Source of the DNA: Desulfatirhabdium sp040755275 | GTDB taxonomy: Bacteria > Desulfobacterota > Desulfobacteria > Desulfobacterales > Desulfatirhabdiaceae | DNA: 18,450 nucleotides | Direction: 5' to 3' | NCBI GenBank assembly: GCA_040755275.1 | Contig: JBFMBE010000061.1 | Location: 1 to 18,450 of the forward strand | In this document: piece after piece, positions 1 through 7,784 of the stretch | How positions within the stretch are numbered: the first letter of the stretch is position 1 | How the letters are laid out: every line of letters starts with the position of its first letter | Translations under genes and position numbers: made by a program | The notes under the pieces: model-generated | Database searches by the model: none | What the model saw: only the letters and a program-made list of their open reading frames with translations | Told to the model about the DNA's origin: nothing

Positions 1-22
1 TGAAATAATATTTTTTATTTAA

Positions 23-206
23 GATGGCCCCGCAAAAAGTCGCCGCTACCCCGATTTTGTCGATTGCCGGGCCTGAGCATGGTAATGACTGACCCAATGC
101 CCGGCCCTTACGAGCTCGGGCGGATGGGTTTATCCGCTGCAGCGAAAAAGGCGTATGCCCTGCCATGCGACGATGACAAGATTTTCCGACTTTTTGCGAC
201 TCCATC
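23..206 (-). repeat. MITE-like palindromic element, rearranged copy (element 0)
   Basis: The ends are GATGGCCCCGCAAAAAGTCG at 23-42 and CGACTTTTTGCGACTCCATC at 187-206, an inverted terminal pair shared with the other repeats in this window. Internally, one end matches the reverse complement of the right end of the 3614-3925 copy (the part with the GATTTTGTCGATTGCCGGGC sequence), and the other matches the reverse complement of its left arm. The centre, about 125 bp in the full copies, is missing. No matching flanking direct repeat is visible, unlike the other copies. It lies in opposite orientation to the 3614-3925 copy. A short open frame through it is an artefact of the repeat. Confidence 0.8.
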
Positions 207-267
207 AATCCTAATTTTGGAATATAGTTGCATACGGAAAGCGCTATCACCACGGCTTCTTCTGTTC

Positions 268-297
268 TTGACACCAAATCCCCAAAACCCATAGGAT
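268..297 (+). promoter_or_regulatory. Candidate sigma-70 promoter for lutABC
   Basis: TTGACA at 268-273 is a perfect -35 hexamer. It is followed 18 bp later by TAGGAT at 292-297, which matches four of six -10 positions. The site lies about 65 bp upstream of the lutA start and downstream of the repeat at 23-206. No operator or lutR-like regulator gene is visible nearby. Confidence 0.4.
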
Positions 298-360
298 GCC
301 TATACAATCATCCCGCTCCGAATCCAGAGCGCACTACCATCCTCACATGCAAGGAAGGCC

Positions 361-1098
361 ATGTCCTGCGTCGCCTCGGTTTTCATTCCCTGTCTGATGG
401 ACGCACCTCATCCCGATACCGCCCGATCCGTTGTCACTGTTCTCCAACGCGTCGGTGTCTCGGTCAAAATCCCCAAAGCCCAGAGTTGCTGCGGCCAGCC
501 GGCATTCAACAACGGATATCGGAAAGAAGCGGCAAAAGTCGCCCGCCATTTTTTGAAAACATTTGCATCCGCCCAGGCCATTGTCTGTCCTTCGGGCTCC
601 TGCGTCCACATGATCCGCCATGAATACCCCATCCTGTTTGAAAACGATGCCCAATGGCTGCAACTTGCCGAGGAAATCGGGAAACGGACGTTTGAATTGA
701 CCGAATTCCTCGTTGATGTGCTTCATGTAACCGATGTCGGCGCGTACTATCCGGCGCGGGCCACATACCACGATTCCTGCCATCTGGCCAGGGGACTTGG
801 CATCCGCAGCCAGCCGAGGGAATTGCTTTCGAACGTTCGGGAACTGCAATGGGTGGAAATGAAAGATTCCGATCGCTGCTGCGGTTTTGGCGGCGCCTTC
901 AGCATCAAATACCCGGAAATTTCGACAGCCCTTTGCGATGACAAAATCGAAAACATCCGGAACACCGGTGCAGACACCGTCATCGGATGCGACATGGGAT
1001 GTCTGATGCACATTTCTGCAAGAGTCGCAAAAACCGGCTCCCCCATTCACGTTCGACATATCGCCGACATCCTGGCCCGAACAGGGAGGGCTCCATGA
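361..1098 (+). CDS. lutA: LutA, lactate utilization iron-sulfur protein
   Basis: This encodes 245 residues, the usual size for LutA/LldE/YkgE, one of three subunits of the LutABC complex that oxidises L-lactate to pyruvate in the cytoplasm. Two CCG (DUF224-type) cysteine-rich repeats are visible: SCCGQPAFNNGY with CCG at residues 43-45, followed by CPSGSC (76-81); and HDSCHLARGLG near 138-147, followed by RCCGFGGAF with CCG at 173-175. Such motifs bind the catalytic Fe-S cluster in heterodisulfide-reductase-like proteins. The ATG at 361 follows AAGGAAGG at 351-358. The stop overlaps the lutB start as ATGA, which implies translational coupling. In a sulfate reducer, lactate would be a prime electron donor; the electron acceptor of this complex is not shown by the sequence. 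Confidence 0.93.
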   Translation: MSCVASVFIPCLMDAPHPDTARSVVTVLQRVGVSVKIPKAQSCCGQPAFNNGYRKEAAKVARHFLKTFASAQAIVCPSGSCVHMIRHEYPILFENDAQWLQLAEEIGKRTFELTEFLVDVLHVTDVGAYYPARATYHDSCHLARGLGIRSQPRELLSNVRELQWVEMKDSDRCCGFGGAFSIKYPEISTALCDDKIENIRNTGADTVIGCDMGCLMHISARVAKTGSPIHVRHIADILARTGRAP

Positions 1099-2522
1099 CG
1101 ACACTTTCCACGGAACGCTACCCTCAGGAAGCCAAAAAGGCCCTTTCCGATCCGATTTTGAAAAAGGCTCTGAAAGGACTTCAGGACCGATTGGGAAACG
1201 GCGCGTTGGCAGCTTACCGGAATCTTCCCGAAGGAGAGGACCTGAGGCATCTTGCCCATAACATCCGCATGAGCCATGTCCGAAATCTCGATGTGCTGAT
1301 CGACACCCTCGGTCGGAATATCCGGAACCAGGGTGGACATGTATTTTTTGCCAGTGATGCAGCGGCTGCAACCGATTATGTGATGAACCTGGCGCGAAAG
1401 CGCGGGGTGTGCAGCGTCGTCAAAGGAAAATCCATGACGAGCGAGGAGATCGGCATCAACACCGCCCTGGAAAATGAAGGCATCACGGTAACGGAAACCG
1501 ATCTGGGCGAGTTCATCATCCAACTGGCAGGCGAACATCCTTCCCACATCATCGCACCTGCCATCCACAAGACACGAGAGGATATCGGCAGACTCTTCGA
1601 AACAACCATCGGTATCCCCTACACCGACGACCCACCGACACTGACGCTTGCCGCCAGAAAATACCTGCGCACCCGGTTCCTGAACGCCGATATGGGTATT
1701 ACCGGCTGCAACCTGGCCTGCGCTCAAACCGGGCAGATCGCACTCGTGTCGAACGAGGGCAATATCCGTTTGTCTACCACCCTGCCCCGGATTCATGTGG
1801 CCATCATGGGCATGGAACGGATTTGCGCCACTCTCGATGAGCAGATGTTGCTGCTTCGGCTGCTCTGCCGTGGTGCATCGGCACAGAAAATGGGCGGTTA
1901 TGTATCCTTCATCGCCGGTCCCCGAAAAGATGGCTTTCAAGACGGACCGGAAGAATTTCACCTGATCGTTCTCGACAATGGCCGCTCCCGCATTCTGGCC
2001 GACCCCGTTTTCCGGGAAGTCCTGTGCTGCATCCGCTGCGGTGGGTGTCTGAACGTCTGCCCCGTTTATGCCCGCATCGGCGGCCACACCTACGGATATG
2101 CTTACAGCGGTCCGATCGGAGCGGTCGTCACACCGCTTCTGACCGGCATCGAGCGCTCGAAACATCTCTATTGCGGAGAAACGCTCTGCGGAGCCTGCAA
2201 GGATGTGTGTCCGGTTGGCATCGATCTGCCGCGGATGCTGCTAGCACTTCGACACATCCACGCCGAAGGAAGTCAGCGCTGGAACGTCCGGACAAAGCAT
2301 CTTCTGGAAAGCCTCGCGTACGGCTTCTGGGCCCATCTCATGACCCATCCGCATCTCTACAACGCAGCGATCCGACTGGGCCATGAGCTGTCCCCTCTGA
2401 TCCAACGGCTGCCCATCCCCGGCTGGACGCCGCATCGGGCCGTTCCATCCCTTGCAAAACGGCGCTTCACCCAGTCGCCCATGTCACAGACGTCAACCGG
2501 AGAAGGTCGCCATGGACACTGA
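1095..2522 (+). CDS. lutB: LutB, lactate utilization protein with LUD domain and 2[4Fe-4S]
   Basis: This encodes 475 residues from the ATG at 1095, whose ATGA overlaps the lutA stop. An in-frame upstream start at 987 would lie inside lutA and is rejected. Residues about 60-300 form the LUD domain typical of LutB/LldF/YkgF. A ferredoxin-like segment follows, with C312-x2-C315-x2-C318-x3-C322-P and a second set C365-x2-C368-x3-C372-P preceded by C360, enough for two [4Fe-4S] clusters. The C-terminal 90 residues match the usual LutB tail. LutB is thought to relay electrons within the LutABC complex. It overlaps lutC by 11 bp. Length, motifs and context all agree, so the identification is firm. 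Confidence 0.95.
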   Translation: MTTLSTERYPQEAKKALSDPILKKALKGLQDRLGNGALAAYRNLPEGEDLRHLAHNIRMSHVRNLDVLIDTLGRNIRNQGGHVFFASDAAAATDYVMNLARKRGVCSVVKGKSMTSEEIGINTALENEGITVTETDLGEFIIQLAGEHPSHIIAPAIHKTREDIGRLFETTIGIPYTDDPPTLTLAARKYLRTRFLNADMGITGCNLACAQTGQIALVSNEGNIRLSTTLPRIHVAIMGMERICATLDEQMLLLRLLCRGASAQKMGGYVSFIAGPRKDGFQDGPEEFHLIVLDNGRSRILADPVFREVLCCIRCGGCLNVCPVYARIGGHTYGYAYSGPIGAVVTPLLTGIERSKHLYCGETLCGACKDVCPVGIDLPRMLLALRHIHAEGSQRWNVRTKHLLESLAYGFWAHLMTHPHLYNAAIRLGHELSPLIQRLPIPGWTPHRAVPSLAKRRFTQSPMSQTSTGEGRHGH

Positions 2523-3246
2523 TTCCGCAGAACATCGCTTTTTCTCGACCCTTCGAACCGCTCTGGACCGGAAGGGGCCTCATCCGGATTTCGATAGTCT
2601 CTTTCCAAGGAAAACCGGCGGATCTTCTTCTATTTCTATTCTGGGGCCGGATCCACTTTCGCGGCACCGGGAGCGGCAACGATGGGTCCAGACGTTCATC
2701 GAAGAGGCCAAAGCGCTTTTCGTGGATGCCGCCTGCATCGAAACCCCTGAGCGACTGGCCGATGCCATCGGCGCCATTGCCGAAGCGACCCCTGCCGAAT
2801 GGGCCCCTGTCCGGACAGCCGTCTGCTGCAACCATCCGATGATCGCTTCCGCTGCCATCGTCAACACCCTCAAGAACCGTCATATCGATGTGTATTTTCC
2901 GGATGCAGCCGCTCCGCCGGAAAGATTTCGAAACCGCTGCGCCCAAGCCGCCCTCGGCATTTTCGTGGTGGATTACGCCATAGCCGAATCGGCAACGCTC
3001 GTTCTTCGAAATCGTGCCGATTGTCCACGCCTTATATCGATTCTACCCTCGGCATCGATTGCCATCATTCCAATGGAAAGCGTCCTGCCCACGTTTGCCC
3101 AACTGGCCGATGTCCTTGAAGGCTCTCCGGCAAGCGATGGAATGAGCTTCATTACCGGCCCCAGCAAAACCGCAGACATCGAGGCCGTCATGGTGCAGGG
3201 CGCCCACGGCCCCCGCAGCCTGCATGTTTTGTTTACGGTCTTTTGA
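2512..3246 (+). CDS. lutC: LutC, lactate utilization LUD-domain protein
   Basis: This encodes 244 residues. The start is the ATG at 2512, placed by GGAGAAGG at 2499-2506, five bases upstream; an earlier in-frame ATG at 2452 lies deep in lutB with no such site. It is an LUD (DUF162) domain protein of the LutC/LldG/YkgG type. Visible family motifs are VDYAIAESATLVLRN, then the ISILPSASIAIIP stretch, and near the C-terminus SFITGPSKTADIE followed by VQGAHGPRSLHVL. It is the third subunit of the lactate-oxidising complex and ends the operon. No rho-independent terminator is obvious after it. The next sequence is a pair of palindromic repeats, which could act as the 3' barrier. Confidence 0.93.
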   Translation: MDTDSAEHRFFSTLRTALDRKGPHPDFDSLFPRKTGGSSSISILGPDPLSRHRERQRWVQTFIEEAKALFVDAACIETPERLADAIGAIAEATPAEWAPVRTAVCCNHPMIASAAIVNTLKNRHIDVYFPDAAAPPERFRNRCAQAALGIFVVDYAIAESATLVLRNRADCPRLISILPSASIAIIPMESVLPTFAQLADVLEGSPASDGMSFITGPSKTADIEAVMVQGAHGPRSLHVLFTVF

Positions 3247-3298
3247 TTTGGATGGATTTCAGCCGATAGATGACGGCCCCACAACCAGTCCATCATAT

Positions 3299-3606
3299 GA
3301 TGGCGCTGCAAAAAGTCGCCAACCACCGTTTTTCCTTCAAAGCCAGGCCTCCAGCAGGAGGGCGGGTGGTGTTTTGCGAAGCAGCGGAAACTGTTTGAAG
3401 CAGCCGGAGATCGTTGGATCGGGCGGACGCAATTCATTGATATTGGTTTGAAAAACAGTATGATGGAAACGAGCAAACCCTTGTTTTCATTTTGGCCATC
3501 CGCCCGATCTTACGAGCTCGGGCTGCTGAGTTTTTCCGCTGCTGAGCAAAATTCACCCGCCTTCCTGCGGGTCAAATGAGAGTGCCTGACTTTTTGCGGC
3601 GCCATC
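3299..3606 (-). repeat. MITE-like palindromic element 1 (reverse orientation)
   Basis: This is a 308-bp element beginning GATGGCGCTGCAAAAAGTCG and ending GACTTTTTGCGGCGCCATC. The two halves are imperfect reverse complements: AGGAGGGCGGGTGG near 3357-3370 pairs with the CACCCGCCTTCCT run near 3554-3566, and GGATCGGGCGGACG pairs with CCATCCGCCCGATC. The stem sequence differs from that of the 3614-3925 copy, but the order of motifs is the same and reversed. It is flanked by ATCATAT at 3292-3298 and 3607-3613, a likely target-site duplication. No protein is credible in it. Confidence 0.85.
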
Positions 3607-3613
3607 ATCATAT

Positions 3614-3925
3614 GATGGTCCCGCAAAAAGTCGGAAAGTCTCGTCATCGTCGCATGGCAGGACATACGCCTTTTTCGCTGCAGCGGATAAACTCAGCCGC
3701 CCGAGCTCGTAAGCGCCGGGCATTGGGTCAGTCATTCGATACATGCCAGTAAGCTACAACGGTTTGATTTTCTAGCAATTGTTTGTTGTTGAACGCCGCC
3801 CGGCCCAACGATCTCCGGCGGCTTCAAACAAGTATCCGCTGCAGCATCAAAAGGCATATGCCCTGCCATGCTCAGGCCCGGCAATCGACAAAATCGGGGT
3901 AGATGCGACTTTTTGCGGGGCCATC
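3614..3925 (+). repeat. MITE-like palindromic element 2
   Basis: This is a 312-bp element, the same length as the copy at 16124-16435 and about 96% identical to it by eye. Terminal inverted repeats are GATGGTCCCGCAAAAAGTCG and CGACTTTTTGCGGGGCCATC. Inside, the 3653-3689 arm (CATGGCAGGACATACGCC...) pairs with 3833-3870. A second arm at 3696-3721 (GCCGCCCGAGCTCG...GCCGGGC) pairs with 3795-3822. It is flanked by ATCATAT at 3607-3613 and 3926-3932. It sits directly after element 1, with the shared 7-bp direct repeat between them. Together the two fill most of the gap between the convergent lutC and epimerase genes. Confidence 0.9.
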
Positions 3926-3932
3926 ATCATAT

Positions 3933-4063
3933 GGACGGCTTCGAAAAAGGCCGCAGGCAAGGAGTGCAAATCCCGTCTGTGAGGCGTATTGAAACGTACG
4001 GCGCAACGATGAGGAGTGCAGCAAGACACAGCCACGCAAGGGCGTCAGGATCCGCCATCCTGT
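3933..4063. other. Intergenic stretch downstream of the long operon
   Basis: This lies between element 2 and the stop of the epimerase gene. I see no gene, no T-tract terminator and no strong hairpin. The only local inverted repeat is AGGAT-ccgcc-ATCCT near 4047-4061, too weak and without a U-run to call a terminator. Transcription of the - strand operon may run on into the palindromic repeats. Confidence 0.5.
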
Positions 4064-5098
4064 TTATATCCGATAATACTCCCGAAACCAATCGACGAAC
4101 CGGGCGATGCCGACATCGAGCGGGGTGGACGGTTTGAACCCGGCATCCCGCATCAGGTCGTCCACATCGGCGTACGTGGCCGGAACGTCGCCGGGCTGCA
4201 TGTCCATGTAGATCTTGCGGGCGGTCTTTCCGAGACAGGCTTCGATCGTTTCGATGAACCGATTGAGCGTGACGGGCTGGTTGTTGCCGATGTTGTAGAT
4301 GCGATAGGGTGCCCGTGATGTTCCCGGATCGGGATGATCGCCGTTCCATTCCGCATTGGGTTCGGGAAGCCGTCCCATGATCCGCACCACCCCTTCCACG
4401 ATGTCGTCGATATAGGTGAAATCCCGCTGCATGTTCCCGTGGTTGAACACCTGGATCGGCTGGTCGTTCAGGATGGCCTTCGTAAAGAGAAAGAGGGCCA
4501 TGTCGGGTCTGCCCCAGGGACCGTACACCGTAAAGAAGCGAAGCCCAGTGCACGGAAGTCGATACAGATGGCTGTAAGTATGGGCCATGAGCTCATTGGC
4601 CTTTTTCGTCGCCGCATACAGGGATACCGGGTGATCTACGTTGTGGTGGACGGAAAACGGCATGAGCGTGTTTGCCCCGTACACCGAACTGGAGGAGGCA
4701 AAGACGAGATGCTCCACCCCGTGATGCCTGCATCCTTCGAGAATGTTCAGAAATCCGACAACATTCGCGTCGATATAGGCTCTCGGGTTGGTGAGCGAAT
4801 AACGCACCCCGGCTTGGGCGGCCAGATTCACCACGACATCGGGTTTCCGGTCTTCGAAAACCTGGTTCATCGCACGGGCATCGGTCAAATCCACCCGATG
4901 GAAGGAAAACCGGTCGTCAGCCGAAAGAAGCCGCAATCGATCTTCCTTGAGTCGGGGGTCATAATAATCGTTCAGGTTGTCAACCCCGATGACGGATATC
5001 CCCATCGTTAGCAGGCGCTTGGCCAAATGAAATCCAATGAATCCGGCCGCTCCCGTCACCAGTGCCCTGTGGAAGATCCACCGTCCTTCTGTCGTCAT
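4064..5098 (-). CDS. NAD-dependent epimerase, UDP-glucuronate 4-epimerase-like
   Basis: This encodes 344 residues of the extended SDR family. The Rossmann motif G16-A-A-G19-F-I-G22 lies near the N-terminus, followed by the NDYYDPRLKEDRL stretch (43-55) typical of UDP-glucuronate 4-epimerases. Catalytic elements are SSSSVYG (135-141) and Y161-A-A-T-K165, then LRFFTVYGPWGRPDMALFLF and the QRDFTYIDDIVEGV motif, all characteristic of sugar-nucleotide epimerases. The expected reaction is C4 epimerisation of UDP-glucuronate or a related sugar, with tightly bound NAD. The ATG overlaps the OleC stop as ATGA, and AAGGGAGAAAGGG lies just upstream, so it is translationally coupled to oleC. In other ole clusters this slot often holds OleD, a different extended SDR (a 2-alkyl-3-keto acid reductase). 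The motifs here favour sugar epimerase, so a role in glycosylating the product or in surface polysaccharide is possible but unproven. Confidence 0.85.
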   Translation of the reverse strand: MTTEGRWIFHRALVTGAAGFIGFHLAKRLLTMGISVIGVDNLNDYYDPRLKEDRLRLLSADDRFSFHRVDLTDARAMNQVFEDRKPDVVVNLAAQAGVRYSLTNPRAYIDANVVGFLNILEGCRHHGVEHLVFASSSSVYGANTLMPFSVHHNVDHPVSLYAATKKANELMAHTYSHLYRLPCTGLRFFTVYGPWGRPDMALFLFTKAILNDQPIQVFNHGNMQRDFTYIDDIVEGVVRIMGRLPEPNAEWNGDHPDPGTSRAPYRIYNIGNNQPVTLNRFIETIEACLGKTARKIYMDMQPGDVPATYADVDDLMRDAGFKPSTPLDVGIARFVDWFREYYRI

Positions 5099-6786
5099 AT
5101 GTCCCTTTCTCCCTTTGTTATTCCCCGAAGCTTCTTTTCTGCCCAGGCGGCCAACTCTTCCCTGCGGATTTTGGCGTTGTGCCGCACATCGACCGGAAAC
5201 GCGCCCGGAAAAAGCACATGTCGGATGTCGCTCGTCAGGGGATGACGAGATGCCTGTTCAAGAAGTTCCATTTCGAGTTGTTTCAGATCGATGTTCGGAT
5301 CGTCGAGCATCGGTTCGATGCAGATGACCGGAATCTGGTTGGGCGGGGCTCCGACGCCGACCAGAGCGCTGCGGTACACCCGGGGATGATTGTTGAAAAC
5401 CGCCTCGCAGGGAATGGTGTAAAGGTCGCGGTTGCGGGTCTGCACCCGGTGCGATTTTCTGCCGCAGAACCACAGCCGACCCTTCCCGTCAAACCAGCCC
5501 ACATCTCCCATCCGGTGCCAGACGGAAGTCCCGTCCGCAATTTTGTGCAGGCTGTTCGATTCGGGATCGTCCAGGTACTGGCGGCTTACAAGGTCCCCTT
5601 TCACGACGATTTCTCCGACCTCGGTCCGGGCGAGCAGCAAATCATCGTGCCATTTGGGAATCGGCTGATCGCTGATCTGGATCAAGCCTATCCGAATGCC
5701 GGGAAGCGGCCTTCCGACACAGGTGCCATACCCGTTGCGGGTGAGGGCCGCCGTTACCCCCAAAATTTCGCCGCTGCCGATGGATGTGACCGGGACGGCC
5801 TCGGTGGCGCCGTATGGGGTGTGGACCTCGGTGCCATCGGCCAGCATCTTCGAAAATGCCTCGATGGTTTCGAAGGGAACCGGCGCGCCTGCAGAAACGA
5901 CCCGTCGAAGCGAGTGCAACACGATCCGGTTGGATTCTCCGTAAGCGGCGAGGCGGCGCAGCAGGGCCGGTGAGGCAAATAGGTTGGTTACGCCCTGGCT
6001 CAGGATGACTTCGATGAGATTCTGGGGGTCGGCCTCCGCCGGTTTGGTGAAGTCCATTTCCGGGATGACGGCCGTCATCCCGAGGGCCGGATCGAAGAGG
6101 GCGAAGAGCGGAAAGGTTGCAAGATCGATCTCGTCGCCTCCGATTTGGAAGTGGGCCTGGATCGTCTTGATCTGGGCATCGAAATTGCCGTGGGTGTAAA
6201 CGGCGCCTTTGGCCGGACCGGTGCTCCCGGAGGTGAAGAGTACGGCTGCCTTGTCCACGCGCTGGGTGGTGGCCACCGGGTAGGCGCTCCAGGGAAGATG
6301 AAACAGCTCTCGAAGCGTGTGGCCGCCCCAGAACCAGCGTGGGCCGGCCGTCACGTTGATGCGGACGCTTCGGAAGGCCGACCGGTTGAATATTCGCGCG
6401 ACATGGGCCTCGGGAACGCCGATGAAGGCTTCGGGTGCGCATTTCCGGATGCACTGCAGCATGCCGGTCTTGCCCATGCCCGGATCGATGACGATGGGAA
6501 CCGCCCCGGTTTTGAACAGGGCGAAGACCAGCGAGAAAAAATCGATTCCCGGTCGTACGAGGAGCAGGGTCTTGACGCCCTTGGTGATTCCGATGCTATC
6601 CAGACCGTGGGCGAGGCAATCCGACTCCATGTCGAGCTGTCGAAAGGTCAAGTGGGTGAAGGTCAGTCGTCCCTGCTCGTCCCGTCCTGCCGGACATACG
6701 ACGGCCCGTTTGTAGGGTTTCTCCTTGGCCATGTTGACGAGGAGGGAGGCTACGTTGAACAATCTGTCGGAAGATGGGTTCATCAT
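5095..6786 (-). CDS. oleC: OleC-like AMP-dependent ligase / beta-lactone synthetase
   Basis: This encodes 563 residues of the ANL superfamily (acyl-CoA synthetase fold). The phosphate loop FTSGSTGPAKG lies at 184-194; TPYGATEAVP is the A5-type motif; RMGDVGWFDGKGRLWFCGRK contains the ATP-ribose-binding aspartate; the late lysine motif is HNAKIRREELA near the C-terminus. In ole clusters OleC uses ATP to convert a 2-alkyl-3-hydroxy acid to a beta-lactone. The placement directly after OleA and OleB homologues supports that role over a generic fatty acyl-CoA ligase. The gap to oleB is 62 nt, the longest in the operon. The Shine-Dalgarno is weak, and two consecutive ATG codons (6786 and 6783) are both possible starts. 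It ends by overlapping the epimerase gene. Whether the product is a stable lactone or is passed to OleB cannot be read from the sequence. Confidence 0.85.
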   Translation of the reverse strand: MMNPSSDRLFNVASLLVNMAKEKPYKRAVVCPAGRDEQGRLTFTHLTFRQLDMESDCLAHGLDSIGITKGVKTLLLVRPGIDFFSLVFALFKTGAVPIVIDPGMGKTGMLQCIRKCAPEAFIGVPEAHVARIFNRSAFRSVRINVTAGPRWFWGGHTLRELFHLPWSAYPVATTQRVDKAAVLFTSGSTGPAKGAVYTHGNFDAQIKTIQAHFQIGGDEIDLATFPLFALFDPALGMTAVIPEMDFTKPAEADPQNLIEVILSQGVTNLFASPALLRRLAAYGESNRIVLHSLRRVVSAGAPVPFETIEAFSKMLADGTEVHTPYGATEAVPVTSIGSGEILGVTAALTRNGYGTCVGRPLPGIRIGLIQISDQPIPKWHDDLLLARTEVGEIVVKGDLVSRQYLDDPESNSLHKIADGTSVWHRMGDVGWFDGKGRLWFCGRKSHRVQTRNRDLYTIPCEAVFNNHPRVYRSALVGVGAPPNQIPVICIEPMLDDPNIDLKQLEMELLEQASRHPLTSDIRHVLFPGAFPVDVRHNAKIRREELAAWAEKKLRGITKGERDI

Positions 6787-6848
6787 GTCATCCGTGTTGG
6801 GGTTCGGGTTACATCGTCAGGGATTGGGGGTGATGGAGACGCAAACGG

Positions 6849-7781
6849 TCAGAGCATTTGTTCTCCTTGTTCAGGTTCGGTCAATCTTTTCAAGAAGTTC
6901 CGGATGGCTGTCGCGGCTTTTTCCGGTTCGTCTTCCAACAGATAATGTCCGGCATCTGGAAAGACGACGGATTCCGCGTGGGGCAGCCTGCGTTTCCATT
7001 CCAGGAGGTAATCCTGGTCAAATACGGCGTCCTGAAGCCCCCAGACCAGCAGTACCGGTATGCGGGCAAGCGCTGCGATCCGATCGTCCAGCCAGCGAAG
7101 AGTCGCCCAGGACGAATCGTCTGGGTGTGTAGGGATGTCCATTACGAAACGATAGACGGCTTCCCGATTGCGCAGCTTGCGGTAGGGTGCCGTGTAGCCG
7201 TTGAGGATCGGAATGGACAAGGGTTTGGACGGTGCGAGGAAGAGGGCCGATAGCACGAAAGCATTCCATTTCAGGATCAGCAGTTTTGCCAGCTTCGGGT
7301 GATGTCGCACGATGCGCAGCCGCAGGGGAAGCCCTTTGTGTTTCGGCGGGAAGAATGCAGCCGTGTTCATCAGGATGAGGGCACTCACCCATTGCGGATG
7401 CCGGAGCGAGAGGGCGGTTGCGATCGCGCCGCCCCAGTCGTGGGCGACGATCGCAAGGGGCCGCTTCAAACCGACGGTTTCGATGAAGCGTTCCATGTCT
7501 TCGATGCGGCGCTCGAGGGTGAACGGATAGGTACCCGGCTCGGGGCGTTCCGACAGCCCGCATCCGATATGATCGGGAGCTACGGTTCGAAAGAACGGGC
7601 TAAGCTCCTGGATGAGCTTTCTGTAGAAGAAGGACCACGTGGGGTTCCCATGCAGCATCAGCACGACGAGGCCGTCGCCTTCATCGACGTAATGGCAGCG
7701 TAACCCGTGGATATCGGCCGCATGAGCCTCGAACGGATATTCTTCCGCAAACGGATAGGTGCAGATCGATACGTTTCCCAT
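6849..7781 (-). CDS. oleB: OleB-like alpha/beta hydrolase (beta-lactone decarboxylase family)
   Basis: This encodes 310 residues of the haloalkane-dehalogenase-like alpha/beta hydrolases. Visible motifs are H44-G-N-P-T-W49 (oxyanion region), the nucleophile in H114-D115-W-G-G118, and the catalytic histidine in D276-A-G-H279. The nucleophile is aspartate rather than serine, as in haloalkane dehalogenases and OleB. In ole clusters OleB removes CO2 from a cis-beta-lactone to give a cis-olefin. It starts only three bases after the oleA stop, so the two are surely co-transcribed. Without the neighbours one might call it a haloalkane dehalogenase; the oleA-oleB-oleC order argues for OleB. Confidence 0.87.
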   Translation of the reverse strand: MGNVSICTYPFAEEYPFEAHAADIHGLRCHYVDEGDGLVVLMLHGNPTWSFFYRKLIQELSPFFRTVAPDHIGCGLSERPEPGTYPFTLERRIEDMERFIETVGLKRPLAIVAHDWGGAIATALSLRHPQWVSALILMNTAAFFPPKHKGLPLRLRIVRHHPKLAKLLILKWNAFVLSALFLAPSKPLSIPILNGYTAPYRKLRNREAVYRFVMDIPTHPDDSSWATLRWLDDRIAALARIPVLLVWGLQDAVFDQDYLLEWKRRLPHAESVVFPDAGHYLLEDEPEKAATAIRNFLKRLTEPEQGEQML

Positions 7782-7784
7782 CGT

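Noticed and set aside
343..1371. 342-codon open frame on the - strand opposite lutA
   Set aside because: It is antisense to lutA/lutB, whose products have clear CCG and LUD motifs. Its translation is rich in Cys, Gly and Arg and shows no domain; it is a shadow of biased third positions.
3247..3298. Terminator after lutC
   Set aside because: No stem followed by a T-run was found in this stretch.
3553..3982. Small open frames inside the palindromic repeats (also at 64-294, 16084-16341 and 16274-16498)
   Set aside because: Similar peptides (TDPMPG..ELGRLSLSAAAKKAY) recur because the repeat recurs. There is no ribosome-binding site, the frames run off the element ends, and similar frames occur on both strands.
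6849..7781. Haloalkane dehalogenase for organohalide use
   Set aside because: The Asp nucleophile and fold fit, but the oleA-oleB-oleC order makes an OleB role far more likely.
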